A stretch of DNA of 64,000 nt, taken from contig CP084613.1 of NCBI GenBank assembly GCA_025917655.1, positions 1,302,001-1,366,000 on the forward strand, in the 5' to 3' direction. The notes under the pieces were generated by a model. That model was given only the letters and a program-made list of their open reading frames with translations, was not told the origin of the DNA and ran no database searches. Each line of letters starts with the position of its first letter. The first letter of the stretch is position 1. The translations under genes were made by a program, and so were the position numbers. This stretch comes from Chlorella sorokiniana. Its lineage: Eukaryota; Chlorophyta; Trebouxiophyceae; Chlorellales; Chlorellaceae. This document shows positions 22,934 through 35,400 of this stretch, piece after piece.

Positions 22934-23432
22934 CCTGGCAAGGAGCCCCCTGTTGGCGTTTTGGGCAGTTTACCGTGCTAGATACAAGACATGAATGTCG
23001 AGAATGCAACAGCACGCGTCCCGTAAATCACGCAATGCTCGCTCGCCAACTTTATGATGGGGCGGCGCGTGCGCCGCGGCGCACTGATGACTGGACGTCG
23101 GCCTGCCAGTTCCCCCTTTATTGAACAGCGGCTTGTAGTCTGCCTGCAGTTAAGAGGAAGCTATCCATGGGCAAAGGTCTTTGATGAGACTTCTTCTGCA
23201 CTAGAAAAAGCAATCAATCCCGCACCCATGTTACGGTACGCGGCGGAGGAGCCGCCGCTCATAGCCATGCCTGCTCCTTGTGGCCTGGGCGTTTATTCAA
23301 GTTTGTCGAACAGGGTACCCGAGAATTTTTCAGAGTGGATAGTCGAGGAAGGTCATGTTTTATCGTTTTCGTTTGGACCTCTTCCTCTGAACTTGTTTTC
23401 TCCAGCGATCTGCGCATCTATTTTAACTCGAT
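22934..23432. promoter_or_regulatory. Divergent promoter, cysteine-rich gene and CDKD
   Basis: About 500 bp between two divergent start codons, markedly AT-richer from 23140 to 23430 than the neighbouring exons. A plus-strand frame at 23054-23530 runs through it and has no features of a protein. Confidence 0.5.
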
Positions 23433-25719
23433 ATGGAGAATTACACGAAAGGGATCGTGCTTGGCACGGGTACCTTCGGCAAAGTGCTGATGGCAACGCA
23501 CAAGGAGGTTTGCCGCTGCTGAGCCCCTGAGTTGCCTGTGAAGTGCAAAACTTCTACTCAGAACTTGGTGGTGGGCTGACTCATGCTTGGAACACTCCTT
23601 GTTGCTGCAAAGCGTTGCCGCCCGCTGCCGCTTGCTCAATGCTGTGCAGACAGGCGAGGTTGTGGCCATCAAGAAGATCCAGGTTGGAGAGAAGGGAGAG
23701 GTGAGCCACGCACATGGCGGGAGCCTTGCTGCTGCTGCTGGGCCTGCCTGCGCAGCTGACCCAGCGCCTCCGCAAGGCCCCCGCCGGCGCAGGGCGTCAA
23801 CGTGACGGCGCTGCGTGAGGTGAAGCTGCTGCGGGAGCTGCGCTCCCCTCACCTGGTGCGGCTGCTGGACGTGCTGCCGCAGCGGCGGGGCCTGGCCTTG
23901 GTGATGGAGTACTGTGAGGCGGACCTGGAGCAGCTGGTGCGCGACCGCTCCCGCGTGCTGTCGGCGGGGACGTCAAGGCGTACCTGCAGGTGAGCGGCCG
24001 CCGCCCTCCCCGACGCACAGCTGGCTGGCGGCCGCTGATGGGTGCCGCTCAGTAGGACCGCATGAGAAGTGCGGGGTGGCACTTGATGCGTGCAGCGCGA
24101 CAGCTGTCGTGACCCCCCCACACACCCCCGCCCCGAGTCGCTGCAGATGATCCTGCGCGCCCTGGAGTTTTGCCACGAGCGCTGGGTGGTGCACCGCGAC
24201 ATCAAGCCCAACAACTTCTTGGTGGCGGCCAGCGGGGAGCTGAAGCTGGTGCGCCGCCCCACACCACTGTCAACCCGTTCGGGGTGGTCGTGATGTGCAT
24301 GGTTTTGTAACGGGCTTTTAGCTTGAGGCCGTGTGGCGCATGACGTGCGTTGCCTCTCCCTGGCACTGCTCTCGGGCGCCTTAACAGCGGCTCACATGTG
24401 CAGGCAGCGCGCTTGGCGGCCACACCTCGCCGCCGCCGCGCTCACCCGTCAACCCCAACCCCCATCCTGCCGCGCCTCACCCCTCAACCCCACCCCTCAT
24501 CCTCCCCTTCCGGCGGCCAGGCTGATTTCGGCTTGGCCCGCTTCTATGGCTCCCCGATCGGCGGTACACCAACCAGGTGTTTGCACGGTGGTACCGCCCG
24601 CCTGAGCTGCTGTACGGCTCCACCTGCTACGGCCCCGGCGTGGACGTCTGGGCCGCAGGCTGCATATTTGCCGAGCTGCTGCTGCGCGCCCCTGGTTTGT
24701 GGGCGAGTCGGGTGCGCAGGGAGGGGCGGGGCAGCTGGCGGGGCCGCGAGGCTCTAGAACCCCCTCATGCCGATCTGCCCTGACTGGCGGTGCCTGCCTT
24801 GAGCGACTTGTCTGGTGGCCTGGCCCTGCCAGCAGAGCTTGTTTGGCTGTGAGGGCCCCTGCCCGCTGCTGCAGATGTGGAGGTGCTGACCAAGATCTTC
24901 ATGGCTCTGGGCACCCCCACCGATGAGTCGTGGGCCGGGCTGCGCGCCATGCCCGCGTTTGTTGAGTTCCAGCCCACGCCCGCCCCCGGCCTGCGCAAGA
25001 TCTTCCCGCAAGCCTTGTGGGGGTGCGTTGCCTGGGGGCTGGGTGCTGGGTCTGCGGCGTTTTCTGAAGCAGCGGGGCATGAGCGCGTGGCTTCGGGCCC
25101 CGGCAGCCGGCATCCGCTCGCGCGCTGATGCCTGGTCGAAGGCTGGCCACTGCCACTGCCGCGGCACCCTGCCCCTGCTGGCCGGCCCTCCCTCACGGCT
25201 GCCCTCCACCGCCGCAGGCCAGCGACGACGCTCTGGACCTCCTCTCCCGCATGGTCTGCCTGGACGCGTCCCGACGCATCAGCGCCGCCGACGCGCTGCG
25301 CCACCGCTACTTCCGCTCCGACCCGCCGCCCTCCACCGTGGATCAGCTGCCCAAGCCGGCGCAGCGAGGGGTCGAGGCGGCGGGGGTGGCAGGGCAGGCC
25401 GGCCCTGGGGCCGGGCAGGCGGATGCGCGGCCAGCAGCGCAACAGGAGGAGCAAACTGGCGGCACGGATGCTTCACAAGGCGGCAGCCTGGGGCCTTCAC
25501 GCACGCGGCACAAAGGACCCGAGGGCGGGGCACCGCCGTCTGCGACGCCGCCATTCGGAGGGCGGGCGGCCGAGGCGGTGCCCGAGAGCCTGTTGGGCGG
25601 GGGCGCGGCCCAAGCTGGACAGCTCGGACATGACTTTCTTCAAGAAGCGCAAGTGCAACTTGGACGACGCGCTGGCTGAAGGCGGGGAGGAGCAGCCTGG
25701 CAGCACCGGCTACGGCTGA
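23433..25719 (+). CDS. CDKD: Cyclin-dependent kinase D (CDK7-like CDK-activating kinase)
   Basis: Nuclear kinase that activates cell-cycle CDKs and, within TFIIH, phosphorylates the RNA polymerase II tail. The start [18 protein letters not shown] carries the Gly-rich loop. VAIKKIQVG has the ATP lysine. [20 protein letters not shown] matches CDK7 rather than CDK1/2. The catalytic loop is [12 protein letters not shown] (24190-24230). The T-loop is FYGSP, then [20 protein letters not shown], which keeps both T-loop phospho-sites of CDK7. [20 protein letters not shown] and [13 protein letters not shown] complete the fold. The tail ends [17 protein letters not shown]; the basic KKRK could be a nuclear signal. 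Frame losses occur near 23968 (DVKAYLQ), 24555 (C4 for C5) and 25605. TGTAA follows at 25797. Confidence 0.9.
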
Positions 25720-26183
25720 CAGCTTGCCCGCCTGCCTGCTTGCATCTGGTGTGGGGCGCCCTTGCAGTCACAGCAGGTTCGCACCGCACGCCCACGTGTA
25801 AGGCCAGGCTTCATGGTTTTGCCCTTCAGTGCACATACTTTCGATTCTGGAGGCAGGCCTGGCAACTCAAGTTTGTGCTTGCCCTGCTTGGAGGTGAGAA
25901 AATTTGAGAGTGATGGTGGCTGTGATGCCAAACACCCCAGAAAAACGCAAAATTCCGAGCTCATGCCGCTCATTCATGTAGACAACGCTTCTGTGTGAGG
26001 TGCCATGATATATCTGAACACGGTCAGCTGGCTGCAGCGTGCGGCGTGCGCGCTGCCCACCCTTCCTAAGCCCGCACATAGAGACGCCGGCAGGCCTGCA
26101 TCGCCCTCCTTCTCGTTCTTTGCTATTCACCGCTCGCCACCTTATCTTCCCCTTGCTTGTGGGTTGAAGTTGGCAGCAGCAGA
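25720..26183. other. CDKD 3' UTR and R2 promoter
   Basis: No gene seen. CDKD should end shortly after TGTAA at 25797. The rest is the upstream region of the ribonucleotide reductase gene, with an AT-richer stretch near 25890-26010. Confidence 0.5.
25797..25801 (+). terminator. TGTAA poly(A) signal, CDKD
   Basis: Pentamer 78 bases after the CDKD stop codon. Confidence 0.6.
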
Positions 26184-28735
26184 ATGAGTGCCGGCCGTGA
26201 CGAGATCGCCGCACTGGGTAAGTTGCCCTCGTAAACACACGTTCAAAGCGATGTTGAGCGGTGCTGTGCAGCGGGCGGCGTGCGATTGTTCTGGTTTATT
26301 CAAAACCCGGCTGGCTTGGGTGTCATGTTGGCCCCTTCAAACCCTCAGCTCAGACCAAAGAACCGCTGCAAAACGCGTCGGTTCCGTTAGTCAAAAAGCT
26401 AGTTTGGTCAGGAAGTACCGACGATGGGGCCGCAGCGTTGAGCTGTGTGGTGCAACACTGTTCAACTGCCCGCCGCCGACTGGCTGGCTCTGGCTGCTTC
26501 TGCCTGTCCACCATCAGCGATGCCCCGTGGGCTCTGAGGATGGTTGCCTGCATGTGCCATCGTTACTGTGTGGTGGGTTTTCAAGCTAGCAGCAGGGAGA
26601 CTTGCAACTCAACCTGGCTTGCTGCCGCCCTCGCCCAAACTCTTGCGCGCAGAGGCTCAGGAGCCTCTGTTGGCCAGCAATGACGACCGCTTTGTCATGT
26701 TCCCCATCCGGTGAGGCTGCCCTTTGGCATCAGCGTCTGCAATTGGCAGGACGCCCTGCCTGCATTGCCGGTCGAGCATGGCCACACGCCGCAATCTCAC
26801 CTGTCCACGTGTTGAGGCTCACTCGTGATGCCGCGCAATGCAGGTACCGCGACATCTGGGAGATGTACAAGAAGGCTGAGGCCTCCTTCTGGACGGGTGA
26901 GCGTGGTCTGCACACCAGGGCTGCCTGCCCCATGTCCCTCGCCGGCGCCGCTGGTTGCAAATCTGGGTGCAGCGGTTTGCCTTGCCCCCCCGGCAGTCCC
27001 TCCTCAACTGCCTGCCCCCACCCTTCCTCCCTGGACTCCCCCGCAGCCGAGGAGGTGGACCTGGGCAGCGACGTCAAGGACTGGGAGCGCCTGAACGACG
27101 ACGAGCGCCACTTCATCTCCCACATCCTCGCCTTCTTCGCCGCCTCGGACGGCATCGTGAACGAGAACCTGGGCGCGCGCTTCATGCAGGAGGTGCAGGT
27201 CCCCGAGGTGGGCTGGGCCCCTGGGCCTCCTGCCTGCATGCGCTGCAGGTTCCTGTGTTGGGGGTGTGGGGGAGACAGGCTGCCGTCTGTGGTGGACGTT
27301 GCATGTGAGTTTGCAAAGCCGGGAGGTGCTCCCGGGGGGTGAACGCCTGCGCAGGCTGCGGTGTAAGCGAGCTGCCGGGAGAGGGCCCCTCACCGAGCAA
27401 ACTTTGGCGTTTGCTGGCTGCGCTGCGCTGCAGGCCCGCGCCTTTACGGCTTCCAGATTGCCATTGAGAACATCCACAGCGAGATGTACAGCCTGCTGCT
27501 GGAGACGTACATCAAGGACAGCCGCGAGAAGGACAAGCTGTTCCACGCCGTGGAGACCGTGCCGGTGGTGCGCAAGAAGGCGCACTGGGCCCTCAAGTGG
27601 ATCTCCAGGTGGGCGGGCAGCCGGCGGGTGGTGGAGGCGCGCCTCAGCGGAGGGCGCTCGTGCGCCCGCGCCTTGCATGCCGCGGTGGCCACGCAGCACG
27701 CCGCCCAGTCGACCGATGCCGCCTGCCCCTCCCTGCCTTTGGCTCACACCACCCCCGTCCCACTGTCCCGCCCCCGTGCCCCTGTCGCAGCGCTGAGCGC
27801 TTTGGGGAGCGCCTGATTGCGTTTGCGTGCGTGGAGGGCATCTTCTTCTCCGGCTCCTTCTGCTCCATCTTCTGGCTGAAGAAGCGCGGCATGATGCCCG
27901 GCCTCACCTTCTCAAACGAGCTCATCTCGCGCGACGAGGGCCTGCACACCGACTTCGCCTGCCTCCTCTACTCGTGCGTGCAAGGGCGGCCGCTCACGGC
28001 TTTGTACCAAGCCGGCAGTGCATGCCCTCTTGCCCTGGGTGCGCCGCTGGCTTTTCTCTGAGCCTGTCCGCCGCCAACTGCCTGCCCCGCCTGCAGGCAC
28101 ATCCAGAACAAGCTGTCGGAGGAGCGCGTGGCGGAGATTGTGTCCGAGGCGGTGGAGATTGAGAAGGAGTTCATTTGCGACGCGCTGCCCGTGGACCTCA
28201 TCGGCATGAACTCGCGCCTCATGGGCCAGTACATCGAGTTTGTGGCCGACCGCCTGCTGGTGGCGCTGGGCAACCCCAAGGTGGGCGCCGCTGGGCGCGG
28301 CATGGCTGGGACTGCAGGGGCGGCAGGGAGGAGTTGGGGCAGGGCATCGTGCAGTGGCGGCCTAGTCAGCTTGCTCCATAAGCCATCCATGAGCCGTCTT
28401 CTGTCGCCGCAGATGTACAATGTGAAGAACCCGTTCGACTGGATGGAGCTCATCTCGCTGCAGTGAGTGCGGCGAGGCAGCGGGCAGTGTGCACGCAAGC
28501 CTGGGAGCAGGGTTGTGCGTGGGCTCTGGCACGTTTGGCGGGGTTGCGGAGTTAGCGCAGGCAGCCCGATGACGCTGGCTTGCTGAGGCCGTGCCGCCCC
28601 TCGCGTGTGGACCCCTGGTCCCGCAGGGGCAAGACCAACTTCTTTGAGCGCCGGGTGGGCGACTACCAGAAGGCAGGGGTCATGAGCGGCCTGTCCTCAG
28701 ACAACCACGCCATCGCCTTTGACGAAGACTTCTGA
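26184..28735 (+). CDS. RNR2: Ribonucleoside-diphosphate reductase small subunit (R2)
   Basis: Houses the di-iron/tyrosyl radical used by ribonucleotide reductase to make dNTPs. Nine exons: 26184-26217, 26653-26710, 26844-26896, 27047-27207, 27434-27608, 27791-27973, 28097-28280, 28413-28462, 28627-28735. Iron ligands are visible in [28 protein letters not shown] (His, Glu and the radical Tyr), ACVEGIFF and [14 protein letters not shown]. The C-terminus, [10 protein letters not shown], is the acidic, Phe-ending tail that docks to the large subunit. The start [12 protein letters not shown] gives about 335 residues, slightly short of many plant R2 proteins at the N-terminus. One base is missing in exon 5 (GCC TTT ACG, expected GCC TTT TAC GGC, near 27445). 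S-phase expression is typical of the family but is not shown here. Confidence 0.95.
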
Positions 28736-29449
28736 GGCGGCCGCATGCCGTCGCACTGCGGCGGCGGCGTGCTGCCCCGCCCTGTGGCGCCCCATGCCAG
28801 CACAGCTGCCCAACAGATAGCGCCCCCTGTCCCGACGTTTATGCCCGACTGCACACCCTCTCGGGGCAGCAATTTTACGCGCCAGGGTGGCCAGCGTGCG
28901 CCCGCCCAGCTCTTCCACCAGACCAGGACCTAGAATGCAGGCAGTACAGATAATTCTCTTCCCCAAACACAATCAGCACATTCTTTCTGACCTGACAACT
29001 CTTCAATGCTCGCACACTCTGTTTGTTCAACCCTATGCAGCCCCTCCCCATCCCCGGTTGGCCCCTGGTTTTCAGCGCCCCTGCATTTGAGTTCACAGGG
29101 CCACCGATGGGGGCCAGTCGAGTTCCCTAGTGCAGCTAGGCATAGTTGTGTACGTTATCATCATGCATGCAGCAGGCAAACGGGCTGGGAAGCCCTGCCT
29201 GGCAACGCCATGGTCCCAACCCCACCCCCATTTTCCCGTCAAGGCTGCTTGCTCGCGCACAGCCACCCCACTGTCCTTTCCCCTGTCCACCGCTCTGTGC
29301 TGCCCTACCGGCCTGTAAGCATAAGCAGGGGTGTGTTTGCAAGCAGGAGAATGCACCGCTCCTCAGTGTGAGCATGCTTGCCCAGGCCTGATGCCAGCAG
29401 TAGGCCACTGATCCGTCCCGAGTCCTGGCGGCGTGCGGGCAGCTGGCCC
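28736..29449. other. Convergent 3' region, R2 and the E4/E2 gene
   Basis: About 700 bp with no recognisable gene and no clear TGTAA on either strand. It is AT-richer near 28940-29030. Confidence 0.5.
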
Positions 29450-32400
29450 TCACAGCGCCGCCAGCAGGCCGTGCAGCTCGGCAACCGCGTCGCGCAGCCG
29501 CCGCTGGAACAGCGGGTCCAGGGCGCGGGCGGCCTCCAGCCAGGCGGCGCACTGTCGCATGATGCGCCAGCGCAGGAGGCGGAAGTGGGTTCGCGTGGCG
29601 GCCTCGAAGCCAGGGCGGGGCCGCTGCAGCTGATCCACCATGGCGTATCGGATGTTGTTCAGCCAGATCTCTGCTTGCGGGGGAAAGGGCACAGGGCACG
29701 GTTGGGATGTGCGGCGCGGTGTGTTCTGCGATGCTGGCACGGCTTCCGGCCGCAATGGCCTGGCCAGAAGCCCTGCAGCTGGCCCCCGCCTCCCGCATGC
29801 AGCCTCCCCCCACCTCCCCCACCCGAGTTGTATTTGAGCGAGGAGGAGGCGCCCTCGGAGGTGCCGCGCATGCCGTCGTAGGCGGGCTCGTTGAAGTAGG
29901 GGTCGGAGATGAAGATCATGCCCTGCAATGGGGGTGGGGGTGGGGGGGCGTCAAGTGTGTGCGTGCGTGTGTGAGGCACCAGCGGCAGGCTCGTGCAGAA
30001 GGTTGTGCCAGCTGCATGCCAAGGGCCCACGTGAACAGCAGGGGCAGGCCCCTGCAGCGCACGGCACGTGCGAACCCCCCCTCTCCCCACTGTTCCGTGC
30101 GCACTCACACACGGAAAGCCGGCAAGCAGCCCACCTGGATGGACAGCAGGACCTGGAAGAGGTTGGAGTGGCCCGGCCGCCACTTCTCGCTCTCGTGCCC
30201 GCCATGCCAGGTGCCCAGCAGGGAGAGGCAGACCTTGCCGTCGGCGTAGAGGTTGGGGTTGAAGCGGGCCACGCCGCCCCCGTGGTCTCCAGCTCCATCA
30301 GCGGCGGCACAGACGGGTAGTCGTCTGCGTGCTCGGAGAGGGGGCGTCACAGACAGGCGCGGCCGCTGGCAGGCACGCTGGACGGCGGGGGCTGGAGCCA
30401 AAGCGACAGGCAAGCAGTGCCTGCTGCGCCTGGCAGGGTGGGCGGGCGCCCGAGCCAGGCCCCAGCGGGGCCGCACCCGAGAAGTAGATGTCGAAGATGA
30501 AGGCGCCGCCGTAGTAGGGCGTGTCCTCGGGGCCCGTGATCAGCGCCCGCATCTTGTCCATGCGGCCTGGGTGGTGGACAGGGTGGGCGGGGAGAGAGGC
30601 GGGTGGAAGGCACAGGACTGATGAAGCAGCGAGCGCAGAGCGGCCCTTTCAAAGGGCGGCGAGCAGCGCCTGGATGGGGGCTGTGGGGAGGCACGCTACC
30701 AGCCCCACCCCCACACACACACACCACCCTCGAGCTCACTGCTGTCGTATCTGATGAGGATGGACGAGGCGGCGTAGATGGGCAGCCGGGTGCGCCCGAG
30801 AAGCCGCGCACCTCCCGGCTCAGCGCCTTCAGCTTGGCTGCGGGGGCCGGGGAGGAAGTGGGGTTGGGGAGGGTCCTGGGATGGGTCACAGCAAGCCCCT
30901 GTGCTTGCAACCGATGCATTCCCAGCGTTGCAGCCCCAGCTCATATGTTTCCCCTCCCGCACCCCACACCGCCCACCTGCCGTGCTGCCCTCCTGCCGCT
31001 CCGCCTTGGCCGCAAAGCTGCGGTTGTAGGCGCGGGGGGGCGGCCGCGTCAAAGTCGCCCACAGCCAGCCCCTCCATGGCCGCCACATAGGCGGCCTCCA
31101 GGTCAGCGGGCTCCTCCTGCGCAAACGACAGGTCCAGGGCGCCGCCCGCGGCGTCCGCGTCGCCGGGTGCCTCGCCTCGCAGCTGGCGCACGGCTGCAGG
31201 CGGGGAGGGTGGAGGCGGGGGCGGCAGGCAGGCAGTGAACAAGCCAGCACGCCACCTGACGCAAGCCTGGCGCAGCCTGGGCGGTGGCCGCCCCAAGATG
31301 TCCCAGCGGGTCCTGCTGCAGCGCCCACCCGCCGCCAGCGCCTCCAGCCTGCGCCTGTGCTCGTACTCGCCCAGCTGCTTGGTGGCCAGCACATCCACCG
31401 CTCTCTGGATGATGCTCTCGTCGTAGTCAGGCACCTAGCAGGGGGACAAGTGGCGGTGCGTGGGTGAACGCAGCCCCAGCTACCATCGAGCTTCCCAGCC
31501 GCCCAGATACCTAAACCAGCGCACACAGCTCAGCTCCTGGCTGCAAGAGCTGGCCATTCCAGGCGGCGCGGCTCAGCCCAAGGCCCCACAACAAGCGCCG
31601 GTTGGCCGCAGCCGCCCCTGCCGCTCCCCGCCCCGCCCCCTCACCGCCGACACCGCCCGCACAAACGCTGGCTGCTCCGCCAGGCGGGCCATGAAGGTGA
31701 CCATGGAGAGGAGGAGGGCGTCTGGGTTGAAGTGGTACTGGGCGGGGTCCCGCACCTCCAGCTCAGCGCAGCGCGGCCCCACCAGCACCTCCACAAAGTG
31801 TACCGCCTGCGCCCAGGCAGGGAGGAAAGCAGGCCCACGCATTGAAAGGGTGTCGGGCGCCGCACCAACGCCAGCCCGCAGCCGGCATTTCTTGGGACCA
31901 CGGCGCGTGCGAGGCTGGCTGGTGCCCCCGCACTGCGACCCACAGCAGCAGGGCAGGGCGGCGCGGCAGCCGCAGCGAGGGGGCAGTGTGGGGCTGTGTG
32001 CAGCGGCGCCTCACCGCCGCCGCCGCGCGCGCCACCACCGTCTCCTGAGTGAACCCCATCCGCACCGCCTCGTTCTCCACCAGGGTGTTGAGCATGGCCA
32101 GCGTGGACACAGCCATGCGCATGAAACCGCGGGTGGTGCCCTGCTGGCTCTCGTAAAAGGCCTGGCAGCACGGGGGTGGTGGGTTGCAGCGGGCGCAGGG
32201 TTGGGACTGCTGCCGCGCTCCGCTGTGCAGCCGGCAGGCAACGCCCACACGTGTCCCCGCCAGGCAGCCCCGGTCCCGGCTCCCACCTGCTTCTCCTCCC
32301 GCTCCCGCTGCGGCACCGCTTCCCAGCGCTGCCTGTCCGCCTTGCTGACCTCCAGGGCGTGGATGTCCTCCAGGCGCTGCGTGAGTAGGAGGAAGGAGGG

Positions 32401-35400
32401 GGATGTCGCCAGCGTTGGCGTGCAATCCCAAGCGGTGCACCGTGCGGCCAGCGCCGCCCGGCTTGGAGCAGCAAGGTCCCCCTGTTGCTGCCACCAAACA
32501 CCCGCCCCCACCTGCAGCGAGTCCTTGAGCAGGTAGAGCAGGTCGTTCAGCACGGCCCCTACAAAGTCGGCAAAGAGGCCGCCGTCGGGCGCCCGCCGCG
32601 GCTTGCGCCACCGCCGTCAGGCTGGCGCCGCAGGTGGGGTCCCGCCACAGCTCCATGAGCAGAGCGTCGATGCAGCCGCGCAGATGGAACTTGTCGTACT
32701 GCGGAGGGGGAGGGGGAGGCGGTACGGGTGGGTTGGGCGGCGAAACGCCAGAAGACCAGTTGCGCTTCTTGGCGTACTGCATCGCTGTGTGCACAGCATC
32801 GCTCGACGCTCCGCCGATCTGGGCTGGGCCCCCATGACGGCAACCAGTCAGCGCCGTGGATGCCGGGCAAGCCGACGTTGGGGCCAGGGGTACCGCCCCG
32901 TACTGCCCACCCCAGCCCCCGTCCCCACCTGGTCCCGGTCCACATCCAGCCCCACCACGTGGTCGGCGTGAGCATACGCCGCCATCAGCGCGGGCAGCAG
33001 CTCCCGCTGCGCCGCCCCCGTGCCCAGCACAGCAGTGACCAGAGCCGCCTCGGCCGGGGTGACGCGGCGCGGGCCCAGCGCTCCGCCGTGCGCCGCACGG
33101 CGGTAGTCAAGCTGGCGGGAGCGGGGGAGGGGAGGGAGGAGCAGGCGGAGATGGAGGGGCCAGCTCAGATGGAGCAGCAACGGGGCTCACGCCTATTCGT
33201 TGGCCGCTGGCTGAGGCTGCGGGCGCCGCAGGCCGGCCACACCCTCGCTGGCGGGCTGAACGGGGATGCTGCGCGGCACGGCCAGCGCCCACCTGCGGCG
33301 ACAGCATGGCCAGCAGCAGCTGCACGATGGACGCGTGCACGGGCGGCGAGGTGACGAGGTCGGTGCGCTGCAGCAGGGCGGTGAGGGCGGCCACCAGCAC
33401 GCCGATGTCCATGCCGCCCAGCAGGTCGGTGGCGCCGCCGTAGATGAGGAAGCTGGGAGGAAGGTGGGGGAGGGGGAAGTGGGGACGCGCCCTTGTGCTC
33501 AGGCTGGGGGGACGAGCAGCGGGTGGGCTGTGAGTGGGCAATCTCGAGGCACCGCCTTGTCCGCCACGCCTGCCCAGGGCGCCCCCACACGCACACACCT
33601 CAGCCAGGCCGCCATGTCGCGCACCACGCTCTCGGGGATGGCGGCAAAGGCCTCCTTGGCAGCCGGGGGCCACGCGCCAGCAGGCCCAGCAGCCAGCGCG
33701 CCTGCGGGGTGCGATGCAGACGGCGCACGGCGGGCAAACCGGGTCAATAGCAAGCCACAGGGGCAGGCAGCCTCCCGGCGCATCCGCTGCTCCTTGCGAG
33801 AGTGAACGAGGCTGGGTCGGCGGGGCTGCCAGGCCGAGCCCCCCTCCTCTCCCCCCACACACACCACCCACACACCACGACCATACCACACCAACCTGCA
33901 GCTCCACAAAGCGCACTGTGTCGCTGGCAAAGTCGGGGTCCAGCATCTGCGCCTGCATGGAGTCGTGCAGCAGCCACTGGTCCAGGGTGGAGCTGCGAGG
34001 GGAAGGCAGGAGGGGGTCGAGGCGCACAGCCCGAGGTTGGGAGGGGCTGGCAGGCAGGGCGCAAGAGGTGCGCGCGACCCAGGCTGAAGCCACGCTAGCA
34101 TCGCGCTCGTGGCTGCGTGCGTCCGCCCGCCCGGCCGCAACAAAAGCTGCGCGGATGCTTGCATGGCCTGCGGCGCTGGCTGCCTCCCGGGCGCGCTCAC
34201 GCAGACGTCTCCAGCGGCGCATCCTCGTCCGCCTCGCCCGCCGCCTGCTTCAGCATCTTGGCCAGAGCTTGGTAGCGGTGCACCGCGGGCAGCAGGCCCA
34301 CATGAAGCATGCGCTGCGGGGGCGGTGGTGGTGTGGGGAAGTGGCAGTGTCACTGGACCGTGGGTTGCAAAGCATGCCCGGGCCAGGGAGCGCATAAGGA
34401 AATCCCGACAGATCCCCGCCGCCGTGGTGAAGGTGGTACAGTGGGCCCCTCCCACCGGCGCCGCCGCTACCCCCATCCGCACCCAAATGGAGGCCCCACA
34501 CCTGCGTCATGAAGAAGCACTCGGCCACAAAGTGCGGCGCCTCCGTCTCCAGGCGGTCGGGCGACAGGAAGGGAAAGACGCCGTCGGGCGGTACCGCCAT
34601 CATGCTCCCTGCCAGGCTGCGCTGCCTTGCGCCCCCGCCGCGCGGTGCGGCTGCTTGGAGTAGAACAGGGGTCCAGGTGCTGCAGCGCGCCCTGCTGCTT
34701 CTCCCGCTGGCCAGGAAGGGGCGGCAGAAGCGCAGGCAGGAGGCCAGCGTGCCCAGCATGAAGCCGTCGCTGCAGGGGTGGGGGGTGGGGGCGCATTGGC
34801 GGCGCAGGCAAGCGCAGCCAGCGCGTGAGCAGGCGACTGCACAACGAAGCGCCGAATCAGCAGCCCAGAGCCTTGCACGCCAGCGTCATCAGAACGCTCT
34901 CAGCATCAGATCGCGGGGGCACCCGGCGCTGGCTTCAGCCCCCGAGGGCAGCTGGGTGCAGCCTTGCAAAGGTGCCAAGCCCAGGCAAGCGGCAGCCCAG
35001 CGGCAGCGGCAGCGGCCGCGGCTCACGAGGCTGAGTAGAAGGTGGCGGTGCGGTGCGACAGCACCCGGTCGATGTAGCTGCCCGCCTCGGCGCGCGCCGC
35101 GTTGGCCCCCGCCACCGCCGCCACCCAGGCGGGCAGCACCTCGCGGCCGCGCAGCGGGCCGTCGCGCTGCCGCGCAGGGTGGCCACGCGCTGAGGATCTC
35201 GTGGGCGGCGGCGGCGGCGCGGCGCAGCCCCACCCGTATGCTGGCGTACTCGGACTCCACCTGGGTGCCGCGGTTCCGAGGGTAGCCCCTGCACAGGTTG
35301 GTTTGCGCGGGTTTGAGGGAGGGCCTGGTTGAAAGCACCAGGTACATTATCAACTGCACAGCAGGCGCACAATTTGGCCCTCCCTAGACCCTCCATGCAC

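Noticed and set aside
23054-23530. A 158-codon plus-strand frame upstream of CDKD
   Set aside because: It covers the AT-rich promoter, overlaps the true CDKD start in another frame and has no protein features.
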